A stretch of DNA of 64,000 bases from Eumeta japonica. Lineage: Eukaryota > Arthropoda > Insecta > Lepidoptera > Psychidae. Position 1 is the stretch's first letter; each line of letters begins with the position of its first letter. The notes below the pieces were generated by a model. That model did not search any database. It had not been told where the DNA came from and worked only from the letters and a program-made list of their open reading frames with translations. This document shows positions 10,857 through 22,735 of this stretch, one piece after another. Made by a program: the position numbers and the translations under genes. The stretch covers positions 496,001-560,000 of the forward strand of contig BGZK01000078.1 in the NCBI GenBank assembly GCA_005406025.1, in the 5' to 3' direction.

Positions 10857-13390
10857 TAAAATAGAGTAAAATCTACTCTACATAGTGTTATGCATGTCAT
10901 TGTGTATGTAGTTGAACTTCTGTTTATCCTATGCCATCTCTGTGAACATTTTTAATCTGTGACATAATTTTGTAGATGTTTTAGTTAATTATTATGTTCG
11001 GTTCTAGGTTAAACTTTGCTACATCTGCCTCAAGAACTTTGGCAACTTTAATTATACGCTACGTGGTAGTTACAGGAGCGCCCTAACACGGTTTAAGAAT
11101 CGTTGAACGTATTTTATAGGTCATGTATTTTTTACGGTAGGATCTTAAATATTACTTTGATACCATGCTTAACAAAGTATCTGTTTCTTTTATAACACAT
11201 ACTAAAAAAATATGGAAAACTGTTGATGGTTAATCTAAGCTTCAAATAGTTTATCCTGAGAAAATGAATGCCATAATCGGTATGAATCACTATGATCTTT
11301 TTTCAAAATCTCGAATAAAAATACACGAAAAGAAGGCTAAAACAGTACTATTTTCAGACTTTTATACGTAAAAGGCTCTACTCCCCAGGTCGCTGGAATA
11401 AGCACTAGGAATGATGAATTTTATATATTAATTCGCCCGGTGTCACTCAAAGCCTGAGCAACGTTTTCGGACTGCAACGTTCTAGAATTGTTAGTCATTC
11501 CTTTGAGGACTTGAGATGGAATATTTAATAACTTAATCTTCATGAGAGTGTCATGGAGCTGGAAAATTTGGTGTGCAACGCCGCTTATATTATACGACTT
11601 CGAAGACAGTATGCATATATTACTTGCTTTATGCTCTACAACATTTTGTTAGTTGTAATATGCAATAGATCCCAAATTATAACTGTTAATTCGAATTGTG
11701 TGTCACCTGTCCTCGAGTCACCAGTCTCGTGCTATTTAGGACATGAAGGGCGTGTAAAAGGAGATGAATGACTATTTTAGATCGTCTCACATTATGAGCT
11801 ATGTCATGTGAGATAGTGCAAAAGTAAGACAAGAAGAAATGAAATGTTATGTGTATGATTAGAAAAGCAACGTTGAAAAAGTTAAACAGATTGTAATAAA
11901 ATTTTGGTGAGAGTTATATTATATTTATGTAGGTTATAGGATACTTTGTGTATATAGAAAAAAGATATTCTAGTGAAAATAGTAATTGGTTATTACCAAC
12001 AGAAGTATCTCAGAAAGAATTAAGATCGTTATCGTCATTGGAATTAAAATAGATAACAGCACTATGATCAGGATTGACAACGAGATTAATCGGTTAAAAA
12101 TATAAATTAATTGCTTAATTGTTAATGTCTAAATAGTTAAATAAAACTACAATTTACTAAATTTTAATTTATTACTAATAGACCGGGCAGATAGTAGTTA
12201 GTTTACGAATAGTTTATACAAATCTTTACATTATATTGTTCAAAAGAAATAATGTCTTCATATTAAAAGACCCCGTGTTAATCGTCACAAAGGGTTTCAA
12301 ACTATTTGATCATTCTAACAGTAAATATACGTAAAACGATATTCATAAATATACATTGAAAGTGAAATTCTTACACTCAGATGAACTTCGCTTACAAAAT
12401 AGCTCATCTTGTATTTAAGAAGTGTAACAATAAAAAATTTGAATATTCAATAACGTAGATAAACTATTTTTTGGTATTGGCGTACTAGACGGCGCGCCGC
12501 CGCTTGCGTCACCGAAGTAAAGATTGTTATAAAAGAAACAATGAAAACGATACAAAAAATATAAACAAAATACATGGAATTCGGCCATGTTACGAAATAT
12601 AGTCGACGTTTGTTAAGTTAGGACTGAGGTATAAAATATAATTTTCCTTTTTCAGTATATGAAAATTGCGGTAATGGTTCATTATAGATGTGAGGCTAGA
12701 TGCTTAAATTGTTTCTTATCGACGGAACCAGTAATAAAGTATAATATCAGTAATATCAGGCATAGTGTTTGTAGCTTGGTCGTCCAAATAAGCACGCTTG
12801 TTTCGTCTCATAACGTTGTTGTTGGTTGATAGGGATTCGAGTGAGAAGACAGGCATAAGAGGCTCCTTTGAAGTACGTAAATTACAATCAAGTGAAGTTT
12901 GTGATAGTAAAGCTAAACGATATTTATGTTAGTTCGTGTGAATGATATTCTGGAACATCAAGTGGACTTTGGGAGTATAAATTTAACTTATGTTCTGTAG
13001 GTTGATCTACTTTTAGTTATGTCAGATTATTCGATATCAATATAAAAATCTTTACGAACAAACAATCGATGTGCATAATTAATTAAATACAATATATAAT
13101 CATGTTCATTTATTTTAATTTATGCATTATTTCGAGTATAATGTTTTTATATTTATTAAGCATTTATATCAAACTCATACTGAGTGGGAAAAAAATATTA
13201 ATGTATTCATAATTGCCGATGTGCAGATAACCATTGTAAGAACTCTAATAAATAATGAACGAAAAAAAAAAAATAAGTAAGAGCTTGATATTTGCGCATA
13301 CGATATGTTCTATATTTAGATCTACGGTGATCTCTTTTGGTATAGCTTTCTTTATTTAGCTCAGTTTTAATCTAATTTATTCTTTGGATC
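10857..13390. other. AT-rich stretch, no gene seen
   Basis: No supported gene or repeat. One short CpG-rich patch at about 12488-12518 contains GGCGCGCC. Open frames do not exceed about 72 codons. Confidence 0.5.
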
Positions 13391-14055
13391 CTATTAATAT
13401 TATAAATGTGAAAGTTTGTACGTTTGGATTTTTGTTATTCAATCACGTCTTAACGTCTGAACGGAATTATCTAAAACTCTACATTAAAATAGGTTATACG
13501 TCAGAATAACATATATGCATATAACTATAAAAATACTAACTTTTGTTCGCGACTGTGTTTGCGTGATTTTAGAACAAATTTTTTATTTATGCCGATTAGT
13601 TAACGGTAACAATAATGTTTAAGAGAGATTCAAGTCCAATAACGGTTCGGTATCTTAATCGCGAGCACGACCGGCATCACGATGAACAGTGTAAGTGAGG
13701 TAGTTTCATAATAAAATTGTTTGCGGCATTACGGCTGTTTAAGAATATGGGTATTTATGGTATGGAATCGAGAACGGGACCGAGATTGCGATCGTGATGG
13801 ATAGCTATATTGATCAATATAAAAAGATGAAAGGATCCGTTGTACGTCCACGCGGCCGGAGCCGTAGGCGTATTATATATGTTTTGAATAGAGATGGCTT
13901 CTGTTCGGGACCAAAATTAGAATCGAAAGCGGCACAAGGACTGAAATCGAAAGTAGGGATAATATCGGGATGGTTCAGTTAACGGAATGGTCGGTTGATA
14001 TAAACGATGACACATTTCATGTTCACGTGGACGGAGTCGCGGCGGAAAGGTAGTA
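13391..14055 (+). mobile_element. Helitron-like (Lep1-type) repeat, two 3' ends in series
   Basis: Starts with CTATTAATATTATAAATGTG, close to the usual 5' end of Lep1-type non-autonomous Helitron-like elements. A degenerate hexanucleotide stretch (13765-13800) follows, then a 3'-end-like CCACGCGGCCGGAGCCGTAGG near 13848-13868. A second hexanucleotide block (13902-13978) and a second end, CACGTGGACGGAGTCGCGG at about 14024-14042, follow directly. This suggests two copies in tandem or one copy with a duplicated tail. No protein is encoded; the short frame across 13794-13982 is the hexamer repeat. Confidence 0.6.
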
Positions 14056-14520
14056 TGTTATGAGTTCTTGTTATAGCGTTACGCTAGGACATACAATTTC
14101 ATGATGGGCAAAGTGCCTATTCTTAGTGTTCGACAGCTACTAACGATAATTGCACGTTTTTATTGTGGTTTGACGTTAAACTTACATTGCCATTTCGCAA
14201 CGCTGACAGTTTTATGAACACTTTTCCCCCCATTTTAATTCTATTGTATAAGGTGTTATTTCGCAGAAATTCATTCTCAGGCGCTTGTCTGCGACATGCA
14301 GTGACATGAAGCATGCAACCCGCCGCTGACCCTCGAATCTGTTATTCAACTAAGAATCCTCATCCGACGAATTTAATATCACCATAGAAATAATATGAAT
14401 AAACAAATCCCTTCATGAACTTCGGCGTCAACACATTTTCCTTTCCGACCTACTCCGATCGGAAGACTTTTCCCTAAAAAAAAAAAAAAAAAGTGTGTGT
14501 GTATTAGTGTACAAACGTAA
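14056..14520. other. Non-coding stretch with poly(A) run
   Basis: No gene seen. An A17 run at about 14476-14492 followed by GTGTGTGTG marks low-complexity DNA and could be the tail of an unrecognised retroposon. Confidence 0.4.
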
Positions 14521-15036
14521 GAAGTGAAACTTCTTTATAACATCATTTTTCGAAAAATGATTTACTATTTACAACTTCACAGAAATTGGTTGAATAAAGC
14601 AAAATTAGATAAAGTTTATGCAAAAGGCTTTTATTATCATAGACATGGATACAAAAATAATACAATTATTTCACCTTTCTGCTACTAAGATTATAGCATT
14701 TCATTAATTATAATAGAATTATTACTATTATTGTTATCGTTATTATATATTTTTGTAATTAATGGCTTAACTCACTGATATTTACAATCAAAAACTAAGG
14801 TTAACCTGAAATAACCTTAAAAAAAATAAATACCGTAATCACACCCACATGTTGAATGTATTAGAAAAAAGGTTTAATTACTTACTTCTGTTAGAAATCC
14901 ACTGGAATTAGAATAAATATCTTTTATTCTTTTGCCAATAACTTTAAAAAATTCTTTTCGTTAATCACTTAATTGAAATATTATTTTTCACGTCACTACT
15001 GAGTTTCAGAAATAGAAATATTCAGAGTTTCATGTA

Positions 15037-15225
15037 GGAGACTTGGTAATGGTATATGTACCTAGAAGGGTGATAGGTAAAACTTTTCAATTAATGCGAT
15101 GTTATAAAGGGCCATATAGAATTGTAGGAAAATTATCGAACGCTACGTATAATATCGAATCACTCAATGAAAGAATGTGAAATATAGTTCATGTATGTCG
15201 GTTGAAAAAGTTTCAACTTAGATAA
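15037..15225 (+). pseudogene. LTR retroelement integrase C-terminal remnant
   Basis: One frame reads as the C-terminal end of a Ty3/gypsy-type integrase. It begins GDLVMVYVPRR, has a central KGPYRIVGKL and ends in VHVCRLKKF, the usual closing motif of that domain. A TGA stop interrupts it at 15178-15180 and the frame ends with TAA at 15223-15225. Upstream integrase, RT and protease domains are absent, so this is a short, non-functional relic. The following 230 bp could be the start of a 3' LTR, but no matching 5' LTR exists in the window. Confidence 0.65.
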
Positions 15226-15346
15226 TAGGAAAATGTAATATATACAAACTGTAAATAGATCTAGGGTGTTGACAGAAAGTATATGTGACAGGTGGCCTTA
15301 GTAACAATTATGTTTATGCCACGATGACATTAATAACATTGAATAA

Positions 15347-15411
15347 ATATGGCGCGTAACGGAAAAATGTTACCCAGAAATAAAGATGGCGCGTAACAGA
15401 AAAACGTTACA
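15347..15411 (+). repeat. Duplicated 25-bp motif, period ~38 bp
   Basis: ATGGCGCGTAACGGAAAAAT followed by GTTAC near 15348 recurs near 15386 with two substitutions. It lies just downstream of the integrase relic and may be a repeated regulatory or LTR feature. Confidence 0.7.
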
Positions 15412-15472
15412 TTGCTATACAATTTCTCCCATACGCCGATAAAGAAGTTTCACTTCAAAAATAATAAACTAA

Positions 15473-15770
15473 ATGAATAAAGAACTCCGCGATCGATACA
15501 CTCGTGAAAGTAAATGGGCGATATTCCGCCTTAATGCGACACAACTGTTATTAATTAACGTATCTCTGTCCCATTTCCGATGTCGTAAATCGTTCCTCGG
15601 CGGCGGCCGGCGGGCGCACGGCGTCGGTGACCGAAACGGCGTAATTAATTCTGGTAATTATGTCGCTGCTTATGACGTGCGGGGTGGCCAGTTCACTTTT
15701 GTTTAGTTCATATCCTCATTGTGTTTGTGTTTTGCGCTTGCGGTCCGTGGTTATGTGGCCAAATGAAATG
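15473..15770. other. GC-rich island, candidate regulatory element
   Basis: CpG-dense core at about 15595-15650 surrounded by AT-rich DNA. It includes GGCGTAATTAATTCTGGTAA with homeodomain-like TAATTA sites. A 77-codon frame (15473-15706) is open but shows no protein motif. A noncoding exon or enhancer are both possible. Confidence 0.3.
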
Positions 15771-16747
15771 TATAGAGGGTAAGCTTTCGGATGTGTTCTG
15801 AATGTACAGAATGAAAAGGAAATATGAAACACGTATTAGAGAGAAATATTTTTAGCATACAAAATATGTAGGAATATAATTTGAGAATATCGATTCCGTT
15901 CCTGAAAAAAAAAATATATCTTTTGCTATTTTATTCACAAGCAAAAAAAAATAAAAAAATAAATAAATAAAGCAATCAACGGAATGACGTGTGATATGCA
16001 AACAACATTAATCATTGTAAGAAATCTTTGATAACTATACATCAAAGATAACGAAAGTATGTCCCAGCTTCCGTTTTTATACAGCCTCTGTTTGTAGAAA
16101 TTTTAAGCGGGTCCGTACTCTTAAAATTACTTGCACGAATATACCAACGAGTTTTAACTTTAGCAAAGCCGGACCACTCGCTCTGTCTTTGAAGGCACGT
16201 TAAGTCGTTGGTCCCGGACGTAACGCAAGCCTCGACGGTTCAAGACCCAAATATCTATAGTAATAGTGGGGTACACACGAAGCTGACATTCAAAGCGAAG
16301 CTGGGCCAACGAATAGCAATAAGTTAGTTAGTTAGTAGGTAGGGGTGTATTATCGCACTTCACGGTCCGGATAACACTTTCGGATTCCTCGGAGGGTTTC
16401 CATCGCCCCGCGGCGCTGTCTTTGACGTTGATCGATAGAAAACATTAATATTACCGCAGCGCTATTTTTAAGGGGCCTCTTTGATACCTCGAGCGGTATT
16501 GCGTGCGCACCGGCGACGCAAATAAATAACTGACCTTGAAATGAGTCAAAACAATTTTGTTCATGTAGGGGAGTTGCATATACTTTTAGTATTAAGCTAA
16601 TGTTTTCCTGTCGCATTCAGTTAAGGCTTTGGTAAGGTAAAGAAATAATACGAATTTCCCGTTGACATAATTACAGTAGAAAAAGTAGTTTTCGTACGCA
16701 TAGTTGAAAAGATAGTTCTGTGTTTAATTTACAGGAATGCGATGTAC
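15771..16747. other. Non-coding stretch with possible retroposon fragment
   Basis: 16160-16235 is GC-rich and carries AAGGCACGTTAAGTCGTTGG, which resembles the tail of insect non-LTR retroposons; this is recognition only. GTTAGTTAGTTAG at about 16324-16336 is a small tetranucleotide repeat. 16380-16530 is CpG-containing with no supported coding frame. Confidence 0.35.
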
Positions 16748-16788
16748 TGTACCTACGAGATGTGTACGCCTCACACATCGTAGGTACA
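16748..16788. repeat. Hairpin with 16-bp arms and a 2-nt bulge
   Basis: TGTACCTACGAGATGTGT (16748-16765), a 7-nt loop, then ACACATCGTAGGTACA (16773-16788). The arms pair fully except for two extra bases on the left. It lies 70 bp before the minisatellite. Confidence 0.85.
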
Positions 16789-16857
16789 GAAAAACATAGA
16801 AAACTTTTTTATTGATTGAAGTTAAAATACCAAAAAAATACACTTTACACCATGAAT

Positions 16858-17256
16858 AATTTGTGGGCAGCGAACGAAAATAATGCGTCACCATCCTCGC
16901 ATCGGTGACGCTCAATCGGACTAACTCCACCGCAATCGACATTTCTGAGGTGAGGACGAAACTAAATCGTCACGCTTGCAACGTTGGCGCTGAATCGGAA
17001 TAGCTCAGTTAAAATCGACATTTCTGGGCAGCGAATGAAACCGAGGCACCACGTACAGGTCAGTGACGCTGAATCGGTCTAACTTGTATGCAAACGATGT
17101 TTCTGGTAAGTAAATGAAATTAAGTCGTCAGGTTCGCATCGGTGGCGCTGAATCGGGTTAAATCAGCTGTGATCGACATTTCTAAGGAGTGAACGAAACT
17201 GAGGTTTTACCTTAATGCCGTGATCCTGAATCAGGCTAGCTCAGCTGCGCACGATA
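16858..17256. repeat. Minisatellite: five copies of a ~79-bp unit
   Basis: Units start at 16858, 16937, 17016, 17095 and 17175, with a partial sixth from 17252; spacings are 79, 79, 79, 80 and 77 bp. Each unit starts near CGACATTTCT, has a central GAACGAAAC, then CATCGGTGACGCTGAATCGG, and closes with CTAACTCAGCTG. Copies have diverged by point substitution with almost no indels. GC content is far above the flanks. Minus-strand open frames over it are incidental. It matches no other repeat in the window. Confidence 0.92.
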
Positions 17257-19240
17257 TTAAAATGGGTTTGAATTTAAAGTATTTATTTGAGAAATTATTT
17301 CATACATTATAAAAAATAATTTTATTTTAAAATAAAAATTGCTCCTTGTTTCTAATTCACTTAAATAATATCCGTTATGTTTACGTCTTACATTAATAAT
17401 TATTTCTATACGTATATATTATATTATTATAATATAATTAGAATTATTTTTCGTTCTCTTCTATCACATGGTCATAAGTACATATATATATTTTTTCTAT
17501 TTGTGTTAAAAGTAAACGTAAAAATTTTAATGAAAAATATTGTTTCCGTATTAAAAATGAAATTAAAATCAAATCAAAAATGTCATACCATTTTTGTTTC
17601 AATTACTCCATTAATAACTATTTTGATAATGTAAATCAATAGATGCCTCAGTAAAAATGAAAGAAGCTCTATATAAATTAAAATTTTTACACTGTAACTA
17701 TTGAGTTTCAATGGCTAAAAAACTCTTTTGCACAAAAATAAATGAAATATCGCCAAACCATTAAAATAAAACGGACGCTGTTATGGAAAAATTATCTAAC
17801 TTATATTTTTGATAAAATTTGATTTAGTCTATTAGAAAATTTTTAACTATAATAATTATTATGAAAAATAACACCTGACACAGTAATTTGAATTTCAAAA
17901 CATACATCTAACATTAAAATTTATCTTCTTAGATAAGAACCATGTTCTGCAGTGGTAAGAAGTTTGCAGGAAACAGGTAACAGAAATCGAGTTCGAGCCC
18001 GAAAGAAAAACGAAGAGTGAATATCACAGTAGACTATTTTAAAGACGATTACTTTTTTAAATATATATAAAAAATACTATGACAGTAAAAATTTTAATAA
18101 ATATTTGAAGCTAGAAACAAAATTGTATGTTGTATTAAAATAGGAGTTTAGTTGCTGTGGTTGGCCATTAGTTAGCTTTCGTGGCAATGTCGGACTGTAA
18201 ATTTAACTACTGGACACGAATTATTGTGAAAGTTAGTTTCGTACATAGATATGAATAAATATCGGAGCGTACTGTAGTAATTAACTTGTAACAACTATAG
18301 TAATAAATTAGGGCAACATATTTATAGTGCCTTTTACAAATAATATGTAAATTTTTAAACGCAATATTAATATACTTATACATTTCATTATCATGATTTC
18401 GATATTGTTAAAAAAAGAAGTAATTGAATCGAACGAGATGTTGAAAAACTTTTTGTATCTGTTAATAAATTACGCAACATTACAAATAAAATAAAATAAA
18501 TGTAACAGTTAACGTGTGCTATGTCTAACTGTAAATAGACCCTGTAACCTAATTCCGAAAGTTTATCGTAATTTTTAGATCGCAAAGCTCATAAATTTAA
18601 AAAAATAAACCTTTTCGAGTTTTGCGAACTCAAGAATACCTAAGTATATATTTTGAGTTCAAAAGGGTTGATAATTCGCTGCTGCAAAATATTATATTTT
18701 TTCACGCCAATTGTGCTATTCACATAAGATTTTTAGCAAAAACAGGAAAACTTAAATAAGTAAGTAGCTTAGTTTAGATTAACAAATATTCGATTTCGTA
18801 TTATCACCAAAAAGCATAAATAATTGCATTAAAGATTTTTTTAATTTAAATTACTGAGTTTAATGCATTTGACGCACTAGTTTCTAGGATGTAAATTGAT
18901 CATATCGTGAAACAATCAGTTAATTAGTTTTCTAGTAATTAAAATTAAACATTTTTTGAAAAGAACATCTAAAATCAACTTAGAACCTAGAAAACCACTC
19001 AAGTTCTAATTTGCAAAGAATGTAATCTTTCAACTAACGTACACTTGATTTTCAATAAGGAATTGCTTAAAAGTTACCTATATATTTTTTTGTTATTTCA
19101 AAGTATGATATTCCCTTGATTAAATTAAAAAATAATTGGTTTCACGGTGAAACGAATACCTATATGGCATATATGCATGTTAACTGTTTGATTATACATG
19201 TGTGCGTGATCGTCTTGTCAATTAATGGATTAAAATTATG
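17257..19240. other. AT-rich stretch, no gene seen
   Basis: Very AT-rich with open frames up to 85 codons made of Ile, Tyr, Phe, Lys and Asn codons. A possible SINE head at 17940-18010 is listed separately. Nothing else is recognisable. Confidence 0.5.
17940..18010 (+). mobile_element. Possible tRNA-derived SINE head
   Basis: CAGTGGTAAGAAG resembles a Pol III A box and GAGTTCGAGCCCG a B box, with spacing in the tRNA range. The intervening sequence does not fold as a normal tRNA. No poly(A) tail or target duplication was found, so this stays a weak call. Confidence 0.3.
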
Positions 19241-20640
19241 TAGCGCGAAACAGTCTGGCTTTGAATCGGGAACAGAAGTTGGACTTTTCCAGGGTTCACA
19301 ATCTGAACCTAGGTTTTATCTGATTATCACGAAACTTCACGGCTGATGTTTGGTTTCGCATGATTTTCACGCTCTACGAAAAATAGGGCTGTGCACTCGC
19401 TTTCCGCACTTACAACGTCGGGGGTGTTTCCTCCTCTCGTTCGGTATGCTGTTCCAACGTCAGTCTGCCGTAGCAAGACCGTTAGAGCTACCGCAATCTA
19501 GCTTTCTGTTGAGTTTTGGGGTTCGTTGGCATATTTTTTCGCGGCCATGTGATTTGCATTTTTCAGCATTATGGAGCGTTCCAATCTGTAAATATTAACA
19601 ATTAAAATTTATGTGATAAATATCAATTATAAAAAAAAATATTTTATTTGAGTTTCCTAGTTCCGGTCATATCGAAAATGTATGTATAAAATAAAGTTGT
19701 ATACTTGATGCTTCTTTAAGCGTCGAAATGTCAGAATAAACGTTTTAAGCACTAGGGCTATCAATATAGAAGCTCAGTACGAGACTATTTATATTATAGT
19801 CAAATGAAACATTATTAATCAAAGTATCGGTTGGTATTGACTCAAGTCTCAAATGAGACAAATAATATCAAATATCAATCTCAATAAACTCACTCAACCC
19901 TACGAATGCACTAGAGCGTTCCGATTCGTTCAAATACGTATTAAAATATTAATTATGTAAATTACTTCAAGTAATTACCTTTTCAAATGAAAATGCAATA
20001 GGTAGATAACACTTTTAACACAATACACAGTGAAATAAAATACAATAAAATTAAATAAAAGGACGGAAATAAAATAGAATTGAACCTGGGCAGTAAAACA
20101 TTATAGTCAGGCATTTTAAATATAACTGTCATTATCGTGTTGAGCAAGATTTCTTATATTTAAACCGTACTTATTTTAGAAAATTATTTATTACGTTACT
20201 TTATTACAATGTTTGATTTTTGTGTACTAAAGCCTACTAAAAACTACGGACAGGAGTTCAATTTGCAATGAAGCCAGGAGTTTGACCTGATCTTGCAGAT
20301 GGAGCCCCGCTTGGAGACCCATTTAACCCTCAACGAATAGTCTTGATGTGTATCATACCTGCTCATCTACCTCCGGCACTATTCAATATGACATCATTAT
20401 AACCAGTTATTAAGAAATCTGCACACACAACAGAAAGAATAAGAATAAATATTCAGTACCAACCACGATCTTTTCGTTGAAATGTTGAGGCCGCTTCGCT
20501 GAGACCGGTACTCTCACCGTTTCTCCTTCAAGACCCGACCTCGTCCCTCGCGGTTCAAAAATCGACTTACCTTTCGCGTGTCCCAAAAACGACTCCCTTC
20601 CCCGTGCACTCGTTTCAGCGTCCCTTCAATTGTTTTTGTA
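19241..20640. other. Stretch with two GC-richer blocks
   Basis: Blocks at about 19250-19590 and 20460-20640 have more GC than their flanks. The second is C-rich on the plus strand. A small block at 20255-20350 (GGAGCCCCGCTTGGAGACCC) is also GC-rich. Open frames here (76 and 82 codons) have no recognisable motif. The blocks may be regulatory DNA or old repeats. Confidence 0.3.
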
Positions 20641-20820
20641 TGGTCAAATGCAGTTTTATCTCTTTTTCTTGTCTAGAGACTGACGGAAAAAGTGCACACA
20701 TTGCCATTTATGATATTCATGGAAAGACACATATACACGAAATTTAATTAAAACTTAGAAAATAAATATATAAATAACAGTATTACAATTCATGTTATGT
20801 ATTGAAATAATCATTTTTAA

Positions 20821-21120
20821 TAAAATAATCAAATAAAATCAAATCACATACTAATGAATATCAATAAATCAATCAAATAAATCAGCCATTAAACTTAAAC
20901 AATCAAATAGAGCGATAACTCATATGTCATATAATTCATTATAAATAAATCTATCATCAACTCATTTCTAATCACATAAATCATCGATACTTCACCTAAT
21001 CATCTAAATGAAGGTACACAAATATCACACCTAATTAAATTCATAAGGTCAATCCTATTCATATCCAATAATACAACTCATGATATTATCCATAAATTGT
21101 CCTTCTTTCAAAACATGATG
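20821..21120. repeat. Strongly G-depleted low-complexity tract
   Basis: About 16 G in 300 bases on the plus strand while C remains common. The tract is rich in ATCA/AATCA words such as AATCAAATAAAATCAAATCA. It is a cryptic simple repeat with marked strand asymmetry. Confidence 0.7.
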
Positions 21121-22344
21121 ACACAGTACGAGTAGTGAAATGTATATAAATTTATAATAAAATCTCAAATTTAATATTTTTGGACAAGCAAATTAGGGCC
21201 AAGTTCTTATAGCATAAGATGTACTGTGTACGTTCCTTTTCTATTTTTCTTTTAGTTTACGAATGGTCAAGCGTGCCTTCAAACAACGATACATGTCCAT
21301 GACAATTTATGTGAACCCAAACTCATCTTTCTTAAAATGATTTTTTTTTAATTATTTTGTTTTTAATATACTAATAGAGAAACGCGTTTGTCAAACTAAG
21401 ACGTCCGAAACGAAAAACTGTTTTTTTATTATTTCCAACGGCACAAGCTCGTCAAAAAGAATTTCACTGAATTACATTGTGTTTCTATAAACTCGAAATT
21501 TATTTTAGTGTTCTTATTTCTAGACCTAAGAATCCGTTTCAACGGCATTCATCAAAGTTTCTTAACGATTGAAGGTGATTCAATTTATAATATGATCATT
21601 TTAGTATAATGAATGTTATATAAATATGCGAAAAACCGCTTTTGAGATAATGAAAATTTATTAAACGTCCTTAGTTTAAAATTTCATTTCAGATGAAAGT
21701 TTAAAAATATTGACCTACAATGAAAGAATTTTTATTAATAGTATGTTCTAGAATTTAACAGATAATTCGTTAAGAAAATGTTTGAAAAAAAGACTTGTAA
21801 ATATTTTTCTAACGATATGTCTTCATCAAATTAAACGATTTCAATGGGGTTTGTGGATTTCAATTGTAGTATTTTAGTAAATAGAGCTTATTCGTTTTTG
21901 GCATTCATCGGTTAATTAATTTGGAAGCAATGCCAAAGAAATTATTTTTGATATAAAAAAATTGAGGATACTTGATCTAAGAAATTGAAGTTTTGGAAAT
22001 TCTAAATACCTTTTCGTACGCCGCTAGTCCTATTTAAGACGCTTGAGCCATTTTATTCGTTGATGTACTCAAAGCGCGTAGGTTGGCGTGCCCTTGCGTA
22101 GTCCTTCATGTAAAGTAGGTTGTGAATTTCAATACCCGGCCGATCCTTGGACAGTAAAATATATCGGTGAAGTGAAGTAGAACTCACACACTATAATATA
22201 ACCAATAACTGGATTATATGCGATAAATCACTTAATTAAATTAGTATATAGATACACAAATTAAATTGAATTATCTATTTGTGATTTTAAGATGGCTGTA
22301 TTTTTATGAGGCCAAGGTATTATTTATGAGTATCAACCAACCAA
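21121..22344. other. AT-rich stretch with weak SINE-like patch
   Basis: No gene seen. At about 22072-22150, GTAGGTTGGCGTG and TTTCAATACCCGG loosely resemble Pol III A and B boxes of insect SINEs, but both are degenerate. Confidence 0.35.
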
Positions 22345-22735
22345 AATTTTTTTTTATAAAATGTCTATCTGTTTGATTGTCTGTTTTTTCGGAATAATCG
22401 CTAGAACGGGTAAAGTGATCTTGATGAGACTTTAACTGCAAGGTCGTCGATCTTACAGGGCTATATGTAGGGTGGATTTTAGTATAAAAGTGTTTACGGA
22501 TTCTGTATGAAAATTATGAAATCCTTGAAAATACTACAATTTAATCAGAATTGAATCAAAGGTGGAGCCGGAGCCGAGACGGAGAGCATAACGTTCTATC
22601 AATCGGGATCTAGCTCGAAATGAAAGCAGGACCAGGATAGAGATCACAGTGGACACAGCATAGCCAGTCGATATAAAAACGTAGAGATTTATTCTATATA
22701 AACATGGGAAAAACTGCGAGTGAAAGTTAATTTAG
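22345..22735 (+). mobile_element. Helitron-like modular repeat, degenerate copy
   Basis: The 5' part carries GTCTATCTGTTTGATTGTCTG and an AGAACGGGTAAAGTGATCTTGATGA module typical of this superfamily. A degenerate hexanucleotide block of GGAGCCGGAGCCGAGACGG type follows at about 22560-22670. The 3' end is too decayed to place. Confidence 0.5.

Larger units (their letters stand above)
14521..15456. mobile_element. Segment bounded by 18-bp perfect inverted repeats
   Basis: GAAGTGAAACTTCTTTAT at 14521-14538 has its exact reverse complement at 15439-15456. A related GAAGTAAAACTTCTTT occurs at about 54700, so the motif is dispersed. The segment contains an integrase-tail remnant (15037-15225) and a duplicated GGCGCGTAAC motif. 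Either one element is bounded by these repeats, or two insertions of the same repeat lie in opposite orientation around an older retroelement fragment. No target-site duplication was seen. Confidence 0.4.

Noticed and set aside
16350..16616. 88-codon minus-strand frame
   Set aside because: No motif, and no splice or promoter context.
16858..17256. CRISPR array
   Set aside because: Units are contiguous 79-bp repeats without unique spacers, in eukaryotic DNA.
17940..18010. Functional tRNA gene
   Set aside because: Only box-like motifs are present; no acceptor stem or anticodon arm can be drawn.
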